Shown piece after piece: positions 12,430 through 24,145 of a DNA stretch of 64,000 nucleotides; position 1 is the stretch's first letter; each line of letters begins with the position of its first letter. The notes under the pieces were generated by a model. That model was not told the origin of the DNA and did no database searches. It worked only from the letters and a program-made list of their open reading frames with translations. A program made the translations under genes and the position numbers. Source of the stretch: Dugong dugon (taxonomy: Eukaryota; Chordata; Mammalia; Sirenia; Dugongidae); assembly GCA_030035585.1 (NCBI GenBank), contig CM057462.1:64142734-64206733 (forward strand). The letters run 5' to 3'.

Positions 12430-12550
12430 TACCCCAGCAAGACTGTAAGTTCTTTTAGGGCAGGAACCATATATTTAACTTTTGCATTCCTTTATATCAT
12501 TTAGTAAAGTGCTGGGCAGAAATTGATTCTTAATATATTTATTCGCTTAA
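12430..12550 (+). mobile_element. L2 LINE 3' end
   Basis: Sense L2 3' UTR text: AGACTGTAAGTTCTTTTAGG, GGCAGGAACCATAT, then AAAGTGCTGGGCAGA and AT-rich end. Confidence 0.6.
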
Positions 12551-12590
12551 TTTGTCTTTTGTGGTTAGGGGCATCTTGACTCAATATATT

Positions 12591-12815
12591 ATTGTTGTTA
12601 GGTGCCGTTGAGTCGATTCTGCTCGTATATAACAGAATGAAACACTGCCTGGTCTTGCGCCATCCTCATGATCATTGTTATGCTTGAGCCCATTGTTGCA
12701 GCCACTGTGTCAGTCCATCTCATTGAGGGTGTTCCTCTTTTTCACTGATCCTCTGCTTTACCAAGCATGATGTCCTTTTCTAGGGACTGGTCCCTCCTGA
12801 TAACATGTTCCAATA
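12591..12815 (-). mobile_element. RTE LINE 3' fragment, antisense
   Basis: Begins TTGTTGTTAGGTGCCGTTGAG, the reverse complement of the RTE 3' end, and continues through GAAACACTGCCTGGTC, GCCCATTGTTGCAGCC and TACCAAGCATGATGTCC in the same order as the longer copy at 46757. It is 5'-truncated. Confidence 0.85.
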
Positions 12816-13029
12816 TAATGAATCAGTATAGAGAGAGCTTTTCCCACCTGTGGTCTTGAATCCCCATCTTACTATGTGATATGGATAGTTCAGGATTCAC
12901 TGGTTTGGGAATGAACTACAGGCCTGTCTTGGGCATAAATCTCCCAGGCTACCTTCACTACTCTCCCCAGTATAGTTGAGCTTAGAAACATTTATGAGCT
13001 TTGCTTTCCATGAAGATTGAGGCATTAGT

Positions 13030-15249
13030 ACACCCCATTCTGTTTGGACCAAGCTTGTGAAGACTCGGGTTTTTTACAGGACTAGACAGAGTGGCTATTG
13101 TAGAAGAGGCAGCCTCCTCTTTGCTTGTTTTGGCAGGCGAGCAGTGAATGTGATGGGTTTGTTCTCATGACTCAGCCCTCCCTGCCTTACCTTGAAAGGG
13201 TCAATATAATCACTACCTTTCAAAGAGTGATAGTGTCCTTCAGAGTTTATCTGACCTTTGTATCTAAAAAGAGTATTAGTTACCCTTTTCTTTGTCCTTT
13301 TCTACTTGCTTGGTTCCCCCCACCCCCCGCCTTTAGTCTAGGATAGAGGATATTTCCTAATGTATTAGGCCCTGTTCAGAATTGTCTTAGGTCTTACCCC
13401 TTTTGGTACATACCACATCCTTTGGTTGTTAACTGACATGTTTCCCACAGTGTGGCTTGTTTTCTGCTCCTGTCTTGTAAATTTGGCATCTTTATTGGAT
13501 AAACTTGACATGAGTCACTCCAGGAAGTGGAAGGTATGTCTCCACTAATTTGGAGAATCTTTGATCTTGTTTCAGTCCCTAATGTGGCTTCTCTAGTACA
13601 ATTTCTCTCCAACTTCTGCAAGAGGTGTGTGTGTATGCTTATGTCTCTTGTCTTTGGTTTCACACATTGCAGTTGGATGGTCCACTCCAGGGGATGCCAC
13701 TTAGCATGTATGAACTCCCACTACTGTTCTTCTGATCACCAGCAACCTCTATAAAGAACTTCTTTGAATGTACATAGCACTGAATAAAGTTCATAAACCT
13801 ACTGTCTGCTTCTAGGAGTTTACACTATATACTAGACATTACAAATGATAAAAGGCAGTAAAGACCATGCAAACAGTTGACCGAATAACAGATGGTTACT
13901 CCTCATTTTTCTGTCATTTTCACAGTAGAAGATATGCTGAAAAGAAACAGTCCAGAGGGAAAGGGGACTGACAGAGACAAGAGCATCTTCTGTTCCAACT
14001 AGAGTGTCAGGAGTTGCCATCCATGGCCCTTTGGTGCCAGGCATTTTCTCTCTTAATGTCCTTTCCAGTCATGCAGGACCTCATTGCCATGTTATCTTCT
14101 CATACAGGTGGGACAAATCCTAATGGAGTCCTCACTCTCCACTGACCTGTGGCCCAAGTGGTAGGCTCCAGTTTCCGGCAGGGAGAGTGCCTGGAATGGT
14201 TGGGTCCTCTGGGTACAATTATCTTTGTAACATGAGGAAATTCATCCCAGACCTACTGCAAACACTTGTGTGCTCACAAACACCACAGACTGAGCAGTAG
14301 TGAGGGCTGCTCATGGGATCAGTGTTGGGTTGGAAAGAAGCTGGCTTGGCTTTGCTTGGCCTGGCCTGCCCTGGTCTGGGATGCCTCTAGGGGGCAAGGA
14401 TGTAGGACCTGTCTTAGCCTCTCTTGGTTAGTTTTCCAAATGGAAAACAGGGACTAGACTCTTTTACTTGGGGTGCTTTGAGATCCTCACATCTCTCAGA
14501 GGACTGGTTCATTTTTTAAAAAAAAAATTTTTGTTATTGTTAATAAATATAATAACAATATTCATGTAATGCTGCCTTTATTAGGAAGAATGGGAAGCTG
14601 TGAGTGGCTGGAATTTCCCTCCACCCTCCCTGTGGGTGAGAAAGATAGGGAGCATTAGATTTCCATATCTCAGTTCTCCTTTCTCTGATCATCCTGTGGG
14701 AGGTGCCTGGGAAGGGGTGAGGCAATAGAAGGAATGGTCCAGGCCCTGGCATGAATATGTCTTTGAGAAGGGATAAAAGGTGTGGAGGCACTATTAAGGG
14801 GGTTATTAAAGGCAAGAAAATAATATTTGTTGTCATTAGCTGCTATATATGTTGTCTAAGAGCAGAGCCTGTATATGTTATCTAAGAGCAGAGCCAAAAC
14901 CCCTGAATTCTTTTTCTCCTCCTCCTCCCCTTCCTCCTTTTCTTGATTACATCTCATTTCTGACTTGTAAAGATGTATAATGCCTTCAGCAGAGAGGCTT
15001 GTGATGATATGGAAAGTTAAATAAACAAAAGCTCCAGAGACTGGAAAGCTAAGTAATGATTTAATTATGGTCCTTAAGTATGATAATTTTTTTTTTTAAT
15101 TCATCATAAGTCAAAATTGTCTTACAGCATTTCTTGTTTGTTTTTTTGTTACTTAACTTCTTGTGTATGTTTGTCTCAACTTCCAACTTAATTGTGATCT
15201 CTTTGAAGGCCTAAGTTGTGTCAAATGAGATAATGCATAAGATGTACTT
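13030..15249. other. Unassigned intron DNA
   Basis: No exon with acceptable splice sites and no repeat I can name with confidence. An A/T homopolymer lies at 14514-14530. Confidence 0.45.
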
Positions 15250-16215
15250 TATGAATTGAACCACTTTGCAAATGGTGGTAGTTGTTATATTTCTTTGTAT
15301 TTCTCACAACTTCTAGCACCCTTCACTAGGTTTTTCCACATGATTGTCCCACAGACATCTCAAACTTGTTATGTCCAAAATGGGCTTTATTTTCCCCTAC
15401 CCCGCTACCTGACCTGCTTCTCCTGTGTGCCCCATCTCAGTGAATGCCTTCCCCATCCATCCAGTTGTCCAAGTCAGAAACCCAGGCTTCATGCATGTCT
15501 CCTCCTGCTCCCTCATCCTGCACAGGCAGCAGCCTCTCACCAGGCCTTGTTGATTCCATCTCCTAAACCTCTCTCCATCTGTCATCTCCTCCATCCTCAC
15601 TGCTAATACATTAGTTCAGGGCCTTATTATCTCTTAACTTGGACTGCTGTAATTGCTCTTTACTAGTCTGACTTCACTCTTTCTTCCCCATCAGTCTTTC
15701 ACACTCCTACCAGGGGGAGAAAAAAACCCTCAAAATTGCAAAACTCATCGTGTCTGTTCCAGGCTTAAAGCTTCTCAGTGGTTCCCATTGCCTACAGGAT
15801 AAAGCCCAAGCATGCAAGAAAAAGTTTTTGATGGTGTAGTCCCTGCCTGCTTCTGTAACCTCATTTATGTTCAGCTTCCCTAGCATGCCAGGCTGGAGAA
15901 TGTGGTTTTCTTTGCCCATGCTGTTCCCTCTGCCGGGAGTTCCTCTTTCACCTGCTAGCCTTACCTGCCAGCAAATTCTAGTTTAATTTATCATAACCAA
16001 TTCAGACATTGTCACTATTGGGAAGCCTTTGCTGACCCATTTAGTTAATCTCTTTCCTCCGTGTAGATTGTATATACTTCTGATAATGCATATTGCAGAG
16101 TATTGTGGTTTGGTCGTGTGCATGGTTGTCTCCTCTCCACACTCTAAGCTCTCTGTAACTTAGCATAGCACCTAGCACATATAGGTACTGGAGGAATGTT
16201 TGACAAATGGACTGG
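15250..16215 (+). mobile_element. L2 LINE 3' portion, sense
   Basis: L2 order is clear: CCAAGTCAGAAACCCAGGC, TTGGACTGCTGTAATTGC, TTCTCAGTGGTTCCCATTGC, TACAGGATAAAGCCCAAGC, GCTGTTCCCTCTGCC, then the TACTGGAGGAATGTTTG end. It is non-coding in its present state. Confidence 0.85.
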
Positions 16216-16739
16216 TTATGATGTTTGTTCACTGAATGAAATCTTGTATAAGAGAATAATGGTATTAGAAAATAGCAGGAGAAATTTTAGTAAGCCTAAG
16301 TGTAATAACATCAGGTTGTTGGGATGTGTGTCATTTTCGCTTTTGAAGAATTTCAGGAAGAAAATAGAGCATTCTCACGGATGTTTTAATTCTTCATTTG
16401 CTAGAGACAGGAAACTGATGTTCTTCTTAGGTTCCTTTCAGATCTGTGACTCTTTAATGTGAATATATGGCTAGCTTTTCATCTAGGATTTAATATGAGA
16501 TGCTTGAGCTGAGTGCTTTGCGTATACTAAATGTATTATGGATCCTTTTCAGAGTTTAAGTCCAAAAGTGTTACTATCAGATGGGCAGTTGTAGAGTGCA
16601 GAATATGATAAATTCCCCTTACACCATCTTTTAATTCCAATTTCATAGAATTTTAGAACTACGTAATCCCCTGCCCTCCATTTCCCAAGCTCACTTTTCC
16701 TCCTTGGCATTTTACAATTCTACTTCACCTCACTCCTGG

Positions 16740-16925
16740 AACTCCCTATTATCATCTAACATCTTTTACTTATTTTGTTTATTATTTGATTCTGCTTCCC
16801 TGTTAGAATGCAGACTCCTTGAGAGTGGAGATTTTTACTTGTTTATTAATTCATGTATCTCTAGCACCTAGAAGAGTGTCTGGCATATACTAGGTGCTCA
16901 ATAAATATTTGTTTAATGCATGAAC
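16740..16925 (+). mobile_element. L2 LINE 3' end
   Basis: Includes AATGCAGACTCCTTGAGAG and the diagnostic CTAGGTGCTCAATAAATATT terminus. Confidence 0.85.
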
Positions 16926-16939
16926 TAGAAATCAGTTTA

Positions 16940-17080
16940 GCACATTCTTGTTCCTGATAAGGAAACCAAGGCATGGATAAGCACAATAACTTGTTCAAGG
17001 TCATATAACTAGTTAGTGGCTAAAGCCAGATCTCCTGAGTACCAAGTGAGTGGTGTATTTTATGAAACCATGCTTAGTCA
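16940..17080 (-). repeat. MIR fragment, antisense
   Basis: GATAAGGAAACCAAGGCATGG, ACTTGTTCAAGGTCATATAAC and AGTGGCTAAAGCCAG follow the reverse-complement MIR core. Confidence 0.7.
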
Positions 17081-17189
17081 CAGTTCTTCATGTGATTTGG
17101 TCCTTCTGTTCATTATGGACTTAACTGTATATCCCTATGAGCAGGGCTCGGGGGAGGAAGTTAATATTGAGCCCTTACTAAGTGCCAGG

Positions 17190-17370
17190 TAGTAAATAAA
17201 TAAATAACATCATAAATAACATCCAGTGAGATTAGCTGACTTTACAGATGAAGAAACTGAGGCTTAAGGAAACTAAATAACCTTCTTTGAGGGTCACATA
17301 ACTAGTAAGTGACTGAACTGGGTTTTGAATCCAGATCTGATTAACACCACTTGGCAACAGGCCTTCTTGC
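17190..17370 (-). repeat. MIR SINE, antisense
   Basis: ACAGATGAAGAAACTGAGGC, GGGTCACATAACTAGTAAG and TTTTGAATCCAGATCTG in MIR reverse-complement order. Confidence 0.85.
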
Positions 17371-17610
17371 TTTAAGGCACAGTATTACTGAATTGTAGTC
17401 TGAATTGCTTTAAGTTTTTTAAAATCAGACTGTTCTTAAAAACTGTCTGATTTGAACCACTCAAGTAGAGTTTCAGAAATTGTTTACCTTAAAACAATCC
17501 CATTGAGCAGTGGGGTTGTGGTAATAAAGAGAAGTCTGTAGAGCTTTTGAGTCAATAAACGATTCCTATGCGGTGCACAATACTATGATGTACCTCCACT
17601 CAGTTATAAC

Positions 17611-17810
17611 GTTAAACCTGTTGCCGTCGAGGCGATTCTAACTCAGCAACCTTATAGGACAGAGTAGAACTGCCCCATGGATTTTCCAAGGCTGTAATCT
17701 TTATGGAAGCAGATTGCCACATCTTTCTCTTATGAAGTGGTTGGACAGTTGGAACTGCCGTCCTTTTGGTTAGAGGCCAAGTGCTTAACGACTGCGCCAC
17801 CAGGGCTCCT
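17611..17810 (-). mobile_element. AfroSINE, long form, with target duplication
   Basis: Antisense: AACCTGTTGCCGTCGAGG at the left, GGAAGCAGATTGCCACATC module, and head end CGCCACCAGGGCTCCT. It is flanked by AGTTATAAC (17602-17610) and AGTTATATC (17812-17820). Confidence 0.93.
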
Positions 17811-18509
17811 TAGTTATATCATTATATAGTTCAAGTTTCAGGCTTCTTTTTTAACCTGGGAATCTAGAACAACTGTAGAAAGCTGATGATGTCACACTCT
17901 TCTGCACTGCAGCCACTTCTGAGTGTTTGGTACTGCTCTTATGCACCAAGAGCACAAACAAAAATAATGTCTAAAATGTAGGACAGGTAGAGAGGGAGAG
18001 GACTGCACCCAGTTGAAACTAGCTGTTTCAGCAGTGAGTAGACAGATCATAATTACCTGTGTTGCTTGGAGACCTGAGTTGAGAGTGGGGGTGGGGGCAG
18101 GCCACACCCCTTGTCTTTGGAAAATGATGGGAGCAGATATCCCTTTAATTTCTGTTTAACTCTAGAAGCGTTAGCTCGTCTTTCGGAATCACAGTGGTAT
18201 CACAGTGGTAATGTGGACTTAGAGCTGACAACTTGTCACTCCAGATCATCAGATTAACATTTTTTCATTAGAGAGTTCCCCTTAAATACCACAGCTATTT
18301 ATTCTGAGTTCCCTGGGGCAGGGGAGAGGTGTGGGAAATGGAGAAAGAAGAGAATAGTGGAAGTAACAGAGAAACAAAGGATCAGTTAGAAGATTCCTCT
18401 GCCTTTGGGAGTCAAAGTCCTTTTCATTAGTTGAACTCAGAGATCGGATTGGGGAGGAGACCTAGGAGGAGTTGGAGGAGTTGCAATAAGAAACAGAATA
18501 ATTTAGTAC

Positions 18510-18672
18510 TCAGTATGGGTTGGTCCAAGGACCAGCAGCATCTGCAGCACCTGGGAGCTTGTTACAAATGCACAATCTTAGCTTCCTTCCTAGACCTGCT
18601 GATTGAAAGTCTTCATTTTAGCAAAATTTCCAAGTGATTCTGTGCCCATTAAAGTTTGAGAAGCACTGAGTT
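18510..18672 (-). mobile_element. MER5A-like hAT-Charlie fragment
   Basis: GGACCAGCAGCATCTGCAGC, CACCTGGGAGCTTGTTAC and ATTAAAGTTTGAGAAGCACTG match the reverse complement of the non-autonomous MER5A element end to end, with some internal loss. Confidence 0.85.
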
Positions 18673-18674
18673 GG

Positions 18675-18960
18675 CAGTTCAGTGGTTAAGTGCAAGGGGC
18701 TTTGGAATCTGACAGACCTGGGATTGAAACCTGATTTGGCTAATTACTACTAGCTGTGTGACCTTGGATAAGTTGTTTAACTTCTCTATGCCTCAGTTTC
18801 TCATCTGCAGAATAAGGAAATACGCTACCTCATAAGGCTGTTGGGAAGAGTAAATGAAATATTGGTGCATATTACATCTGATGATGTCTTAGAGCTAATG
18901 AAATTCAGTAATGTCTGTAGAATACCAGACACTGAACCTGGCACATAGTAATGTTATTAT
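18675..18960 (+). repeat. MIR SINE
   Basis: Near full-length sense MIR: a CAGTGGTTAAG-like head, GCTGTGTGACCTTGG, GCCTCAGTTTCTCATCTGC, CCTCATAAGGCTGTTGG, and a CTGGCACATAGTAATG end. It abuts the MER5A copy. Confidence 0.9.
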
Positions 18961-19089
18961 TAATAATTCAGTTAAGGAAATTTATAGGAAGAAAGAGCTT
19001 ACCTTCCTGCCATGAGTGCATTTGTCTCCAGTTTTGTAAAGTTGTAGTCATTGTGTGTATACTCTTTAGTGTTTTGCTTGCTTAGCGTT

Positions 19090-19370
19090 ATTAATAATAG
19101 TAGTTGCAGCAGCAGCAGCAGTTAACAGGTATAGCTCTTATTAAGGTGCTAGGCACTATTTTAAGTACTTTGTATATATGTTAATTCATTCAGTCTTTAG
19201 AGTAACCATGTGAGATAGGTTTATTATCTCCATTTTCAGATGAGAAACAGAACAGAATGGTTAAGTGACTTGCCCAAGATTGCACAGCTAATAAGGGGCA
19301 GAGCCAAGATTTGAACTGAGGCAGTCTGCCTCCAGCATCTGTGATCTCTATTTCCGTATACTGCTATTGT
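19090..19370 (-). repeat. MIR SINE, antisense, with CAG run
   Basis: GTGCTAGGCACTATTTTAAG, TTATCTCCATTTTCAGATGAG, GACTTGCCCAAGATTGCAC and CAGAGCCAAGATTTGAAC are in MIR reverse order. A five-unit GCA run lies at its left edge (about 19106-19120). Confidence 0.85.
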
Positions 19371-19399
19371 CCTCAAAGTTTGAGGTCACATAAATTATG

Positions 19400-19560
19400 T
19401 GGTATAATGGAAATCAGGAGACTTAGGTTGGTAAGATACCTGATTCTGCCAGTAACTTATATGTGACCTTGGTCAAGTCACTTTTACCTTTTTGGGCTTG
19501 TTTCCTTATTGTGAAGTGGAGAGATTAGATGGAATTTATAAGGTCTCTCCATTGATTCAT
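19400..19560 (+). repeat. MIR fragment
   Basis: TATGTGACCTTGGTCAAGTC and the following pyrimidine-rich stretch are a diverged sense MIR core. Confidence 0.7.
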
Positions 19561-19654
19561 TCAACAGATAATGACTGCAATCAAGAGTTTGGAAGAAAAT
19601 TATATCTAGGGAATTAGTTCTAAAGTACTTGTTCAGGCAGGAAGGTGAAGTTAA

Positions 19655-19860
19655 GAACAAGGTGTTTGAATCTTGGCTCAGCCACTTTCTGATGGTATGA
19701 CCTTGGGCAGCTTATTTAACCGTTCTAAAGATTGATGTTTCTCACAAGTATTATAGGGAGAGTAGTTCATGCCTGGCAGGGGTGTTGGGAAGTTTGAATA
19801 AGATAATTTGTATTATCACATAGCATATGTGAGGCACACAGTGGATACTCAGTACTGTCT
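19655..19860 (+). repeat. MIR SINE
   Basis: TTTGAATCTTGGCTCAGCC, GGTATGACCTTGGGCAGC and the ATGTGAGGCACACAGTGG end in sense MIR order. Confidence 0.75.
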
Positions 19861-20015
19861 ACATATGTTCTCTTTCCTTCTTTCCATTCACCCAAGGGGT
19901 GGTTAGGGAATCAGATATATGCTAGATTCAAAAGGGGGTAAAAATCTATTCTGTCCCTAATATCTTTTTCCATAGTGGTAGTCTTGTTGTTGGGAGATGG
20001 GAATTCGTAGGGAAG

Positions 20016-20542
20016 TGTTTTAGTTATCTAGTGCTGCTATAACAGAAATACCACAAGTGGATGGCTTCAAGAAACAGAAGTTTATTCTCTCACAGTCCGG
20101 TAGGCTCAAAGTCCAAATTCAGGGCATCCGCTCCAGGGAATGGCTTTCTATCTCTGTTGGCTCTGGAGGAAGGTCCTTGTCATCAGTCTTCCCCTGGTCT
20201 AGGAGCTATCCAGCACTGGAACCTCGGGTCCAAAGGACACACTCTGCTCCTGGCAGGCGTTGCTTTCTTCATGATATGAGGTCCCCATGTCTCTCTGCTC
20301 ACTTCTGTCTTTGATATCTAAAAAGAGATTGGCTTAAGACACAGCCTAATCTTGTAGATTGAGTCCTGCCTCATTAACATAACTGCCTCTAAACCGGCCT
20401 GATTAACATCATAGAGGTAGGATTTACAACACATAGGAAAATCACATCAGATAACAAAATGGTGGACAATCACACAATACTGGGAATCATGGTCTAGCCA
20501 AGTTAACACATATTTTGGGGGGAGACAGTTCAATCCATGACA
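20016..20542 (-). mobile_element. Solo LTR, MaLR type, antisense
   Basis: It starts TGTTTTAGTTATCTAGTGCTG and ends CAATCCATGACA, so reversed it runs TGTCATGG...AAACA. A reversed AATAAA signal lies near 20079-20087 (TTTATTCTCTCACAG). The 5-base GGAAG occurs immediately before (20011-20015) and after (20543-20547), a clean retroviral-type target duplication. The 527-base length fits a solo LTR. No internal or coding sequence is present. The ends and the tail segment resemble MaLR elements of the MLT1/MST group, but the middle does not match any subfamily I can name. Confidence 0.8.
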
Positions 20543-20928
20543 GGAAGGAAGTGTACATATAGCCAAGTCCTATTTTTAAATAACCCACCTTGGATCTTAA
20601 ATTAAAATTCCTTTTTAAAATACATAATTTATAGCAGAATAAATGCCAAGTTTTTTGTTTTGTTTTTTTTAAAAAAGATTGTTTAGCCACTTTCTAACCT
20701 GGAGTGAGGAACCTATTATTAGTTTTTTCTGGTCTTTTAAGATTATGATACTACTAAGATTCTCTTGGTAGGGACATAGGAAAAACCCAGATTCACCCCT
20801 TGTCCTGCTAATTCTGCACATGTTTTTGGCAGCATTACGGAAAGAGAGCTGAGATAGACCTGGTTTGTAGTTTTGGTGAGAGATGCCTCCCTTTTCTGAG
20901 CTGAATAGATTAATAATTATAATAATAA

Positions 20929-21130
20929 CCTGTTGCTGTCAAGTTGATTTCAACTCATGGCAACCCCATGTGTTACAGAATGGAACTGAGCTCTGTGGGG
21001 TTTTCTTGGCTGTAATCTTTATGGAAGCAGATTGACAGGCCTTTCTTCCGAAGTGCTGCTGGGTGTGTTCGAACTTCCAACCTTTTGGTTACTAGCCAAG
21101 AGCCAACTGTTTGTGCCACCCAGGGACCTT
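20929..21130 (-). mobile_element. AfroSINE, 'GTGTTACAG' subfamily
   Basis: Antisense: CCTGTTGCTGTCAAGTTG, CCCCATGTGTTACAGAATGG, TTTATGGAAGCAGATTGACAGG, and head end TTGTGCCACCCAGGGACC. Possible target duplications are AATTATAATAATAA (20915-20928) and AATTACAGTAATAA (21131-21144). Confidence 0.9.
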
Positions 21131-21144
21131 AATTACAGTAATAA

Positions 21145-21302
21145 AACCAAAACCAAACCCGTTGTCGTTGAGTCAATTCTGACTCATAGCAACCCTATAG
21201 GACAGAATAGAACTGCTCCATAGGGTTTCCAAGGAGCAGCTGGTAGATTCGGTAGCAGCTGTAGCTCACCATAGCTCTTAACCACTGTGCCACCAGTGCT
21301 CC
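21145..21302 (-). mobile_element. AfroSINE, short form
   Basis: Antisense: ACCAAACCCGTTGTCGTTG, then GACAGAATAGAACTGCTCC, GGAGCAGCTGGTAGATTCG and CACTGTGCCACCAGTGCTCC. It directly follows the previous copy. Confidence 0.9.
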
Positions 21303-21315
21303 AGTTATAATACTG

Positions 21316-21620
21316 TCGTTGTTAGGTGCTATTGAGTCGATTCCGACTCATAGCGACCCTGTGTACAACAGAACGAAACACTGCCCAGTCCTGCACCATT
21401 CTCATAGTCATTGTTATGCTTGAGCCCATTGTTGCAGCTGCTGTGTCAGTCCATCTCATTGAGGGTCTTCTTTTTCACTGATCCTCTACTTTACCAAGCA
21501 TGATGTCCTTCTCCAGGGACTTATCCTTCCTGATAACATGTCCAGAGTACATGAGATGAAGTCTTGCCATTCTTGCTTCTAAGAAGCATTCTGGTTGTAT
21601 GTCTTCCAAGACAGATTTGT
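21316..21620 (-). mobile_element. RTE LINE 3' fragment, antisense
   Basis: GTCGTTGTTAGGTGCTATTG, then the same order as the 46757 copy (GAAACACTGCCCAGTCC, TACTTTACCAAGCATG, AGCATTCTGGTTGTATG) up to CCAAGACAGATTTGT. It is 5'-truncated. Confidence 0.9.
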
Positions 21621-21621
21621 A

Positions 21622-21860
21622 GCTTCCATTAGTTGAGTTTTTACTATGTGCCAGGGACTATGTTAAGCACTTTATATACATTATCTCACTTAATTCTCAT
21701 GACAACCCTATGAAGTAGGTATTATTATTTATCACTCTTTTGCAGAGGAGAAAAATGAGGTTCATCAAGTGAAGAAACATGCCCAAGCTCACACTTAGTA
21801 AATGGTAGAGCAGCCATTCAGATTTAGTTCTGTTGGATGACAGAGCTCCAGCTCTTAACC
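21622..21860 (-). repeat. MIR SINE, antisense
   Basis: TACTATGTGCCAGGGACTATG, TCTCATGACAACCCTATGAAG, AAACATGCCCAAGCTCACAC, and CTCCAGCTCTTAACCATG in reverse MIR order. Confidence 0.85.
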
Positions 21861-22369
21861 ATGATATACTTTCCTTCAATTTCTTGAATAGATCTGACTC
21901 CATCACCTTCTTTGAAACTCCTGGTTCTGGAATCATGCCAGCTGAAGGGGTCAGGGGAGTGAACTTTACATGCATTCTTGTGAGCTCTTATTGTTTGTTG
22001 TTTGTAAGTGGAAAAGGGAGTGTGACTTCAGTTGGCACTTCTTACCTAGTGTTTTAAGTTTTTCCAGGGGCCTTAGTCATGTGTGGGACATTGTGGGTTA
22101 TTTAAAAAAAAAAAAAAAAAAACCCTGAGAATTTAAGAGGAGAAAACACAGACCTACTGTGTTTAATAGCTGTTTGTATTATTATCACATAATTACATAT
22201 GCTGATTGTAATAATTTAAACAATACTAAGAAAAAAGTTCTCTTTTCCAGTCTCTTTTCTCCACCTAGTCCCACTATTTCAAGGTTTGGTTGTATTTTTC
22301 CACCTTTTTTCTTTGCCAGGCTTACTTTAGAATTGCCCTCTGTCTCCTTTACTCCTTTATGTTGATCAT

Positions 22370-22830
22370 GTCTCTTGTCTCATAAGCCTTACCTCTTAAT
22401 CATTTTTGTGTCATACGTCTGGCTTACTTTTGTGTCTTCGTCTGGTACGTAGGCTCTGTGCCTTTGCTAAAGCCATCTCTTTCTCGTAAGTTCTTTGTCC
22501 TATTTCTTCTTCTAGTAAAATCCTTCCTATCTTTGGAGCTTACCTTAAGTCCTGCCTTTCCCATTAATCCTTTGCAAACCATACTAACCAATGACAACCC
22601 CTTCTGCTTCTGAACTCATAGCATTACCTTCTACCACTCATTCGCCAGTTGACCATGTAATACTGTGTATCAACACTTATATTTTAGTATATGTTATTTA
22701 ACTTCTCCTGTGTTTGCTCAGTTAGTTTGTGCTGCTGGAGCTCATGGATTATGATTTGTTCTTTTTATTCCCCATCTTGCCTAGCACAGTGCCCTACATC
22801 AGGAGGCATTCACCAAATGTGATTGGATTT
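22370..22830 (+). mobile_element. L2 LINE 3' portion
   Basis: TAAAATCCTTCCTATCTTTGG, CTTAAGTCCTGCCTTTCCC, then a GCACAGTGCCCTACATCAGG-type end. Sense, diverged. Confidence 0.55.
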
Positions 22831-22839
22831 GCTTGGTAT

Positions 22840-23742
22840 TTCACACCCTTTTAAAGATCGGGCGCCCAGAGCTGGAAGCCTCAGGAAACACTGAGGTCAT
22901 CTTGGCTGCCGGTCATGATGAGGTGTGTGCCATTGAGAGGAGTGTCTAGGCAGATGACATACTTGTGCAACAAGTTATGTTTCCTCCTTTGATGGATGAG
23001 AGTCAAATTTCACAGTGGGGGAAAGAGACAGTAAGTGTAGGAGAAGGGCTGAAAAGGGGATGGAGGGGAGGATGCTACATGGTTAGACGTGGGGATATGG
23101 CTTTATTTAAAAAATAAATAAAAGGATGGTGTAATGCAGAGAGAGAAGCTTCTTGGAACCAGTAGGCTGATTAGAGAAACCAGCGTCTCTGATGCAAACC
23201 AGTTATTAATTGTCATTTATTTTCTTTGCAATAAAATTGTACCACCCAGCTACTTGCTTTCTCATTACTATGAGTCTGGAGAAAGGGCTTGGATTAAAAT
23301 TAAGAAATCCAAGAGAGATGCAGGTTAGTCACAGTGGGGCAAGGAGATGGATATTCCTCTCTCTCCTGTATCTTACCAGCCCTAGACTTTAGTATTTGTC
23401 AGGATCTCCTTGCATTTGCCAGTAGGGGTTGCTACCGGAGTAGTATAAAACCTCTATTTCTACCTCTCCTACTTGATTTTGCCCCATTTTGCTTTCCTTT
23501 TTCACTGACGCCTTTGTACCACACGTGCTAGATTAGTGTTCCCATCTCTGAGGCCCAGGCATGCAGTCTATCACCGTGCCTTTAGCTGCTCAGGCCTTGA
23601 ATCAGATCTACCTTTCTACTCCCACTCCCCTCACCCCACAAATTGTAAGAAGGTATAGAAAAGGAGATGGAGTGTGTTGGTTTTAACTCTTCTGTGGCTA
23701 AGGGGACATCATGTTTTGATTTGCTTGATTTAGGGGTCTCCT
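22840..23742. other. Unassigned intron DNA
   Basis: No convincing exon and no repeat I can name. The short open frames at 23134-23531 lack family features. Confidence 0.4.
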
Positions 23743-23754
23743 AATATGAGGAGA

Positions 23755-23916
23755 GGAGCCCTGGTGGTGCAGTGGTTAAGAATGATGGCTGCTAACCAAA
23801 AGGTCAGCATTTTGAATCCACCAGCTGCTCCTTGGAAACCCTATGGGGCAGTTCTTCTGTCCTATAGGGTTGCTATGAGTCAGAATTGACTTGATGGCAA
23901 CGGGATTTTTTGGTTT
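23755..23916 (+). mobile_element. AfroSINE, short form, first of a tandem pair
   Basis: GGAGCCCTGGTGGTGCAGTGG head, GAAACCCTATGGGGCAG, and GACTTGATGGCAACGGG 3' end. AATATGAGGAGA precedes it (23743-23754) and follows it (23917-23928). Confidence 0.95.
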
Positions 23917-23929
23917 AATATGAGGAGAA

Positions 23930-24145
23930 GGAGCCCTGGTGGTAGAGTGGTTAAAGTACTCAGCTGATGACTAAAAGGTTGGCGTCTCAAACCCACAGCC
24001 CGCTCCGTGGGAGGAAGATGTGGCAGTCTGCTTCCATGAAGATTTACAGCCTTGGAAACCCTATGGGGCAGTTCTGTTCTGTCCTGTAGGGTTGTTATGA
24101 GTTGGAATTGACTTGATGGTGGTGGATTTGGTTTTTTGGTTTGGT
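23930..24145 (+). mobile_element. AfroSINE, long form, second of a tandem pair
   Basis: GAGCCCTGGTGGTAGAGTGG head, AAGATGTGGCAGTCTGCTTCC middle module, and GACTTGATGGTGGTGG end. It lies between the second AATATGAGGAGA and a third, diverged copy AGTATGAGGATC (24146-24157). Confidence 0.95.
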
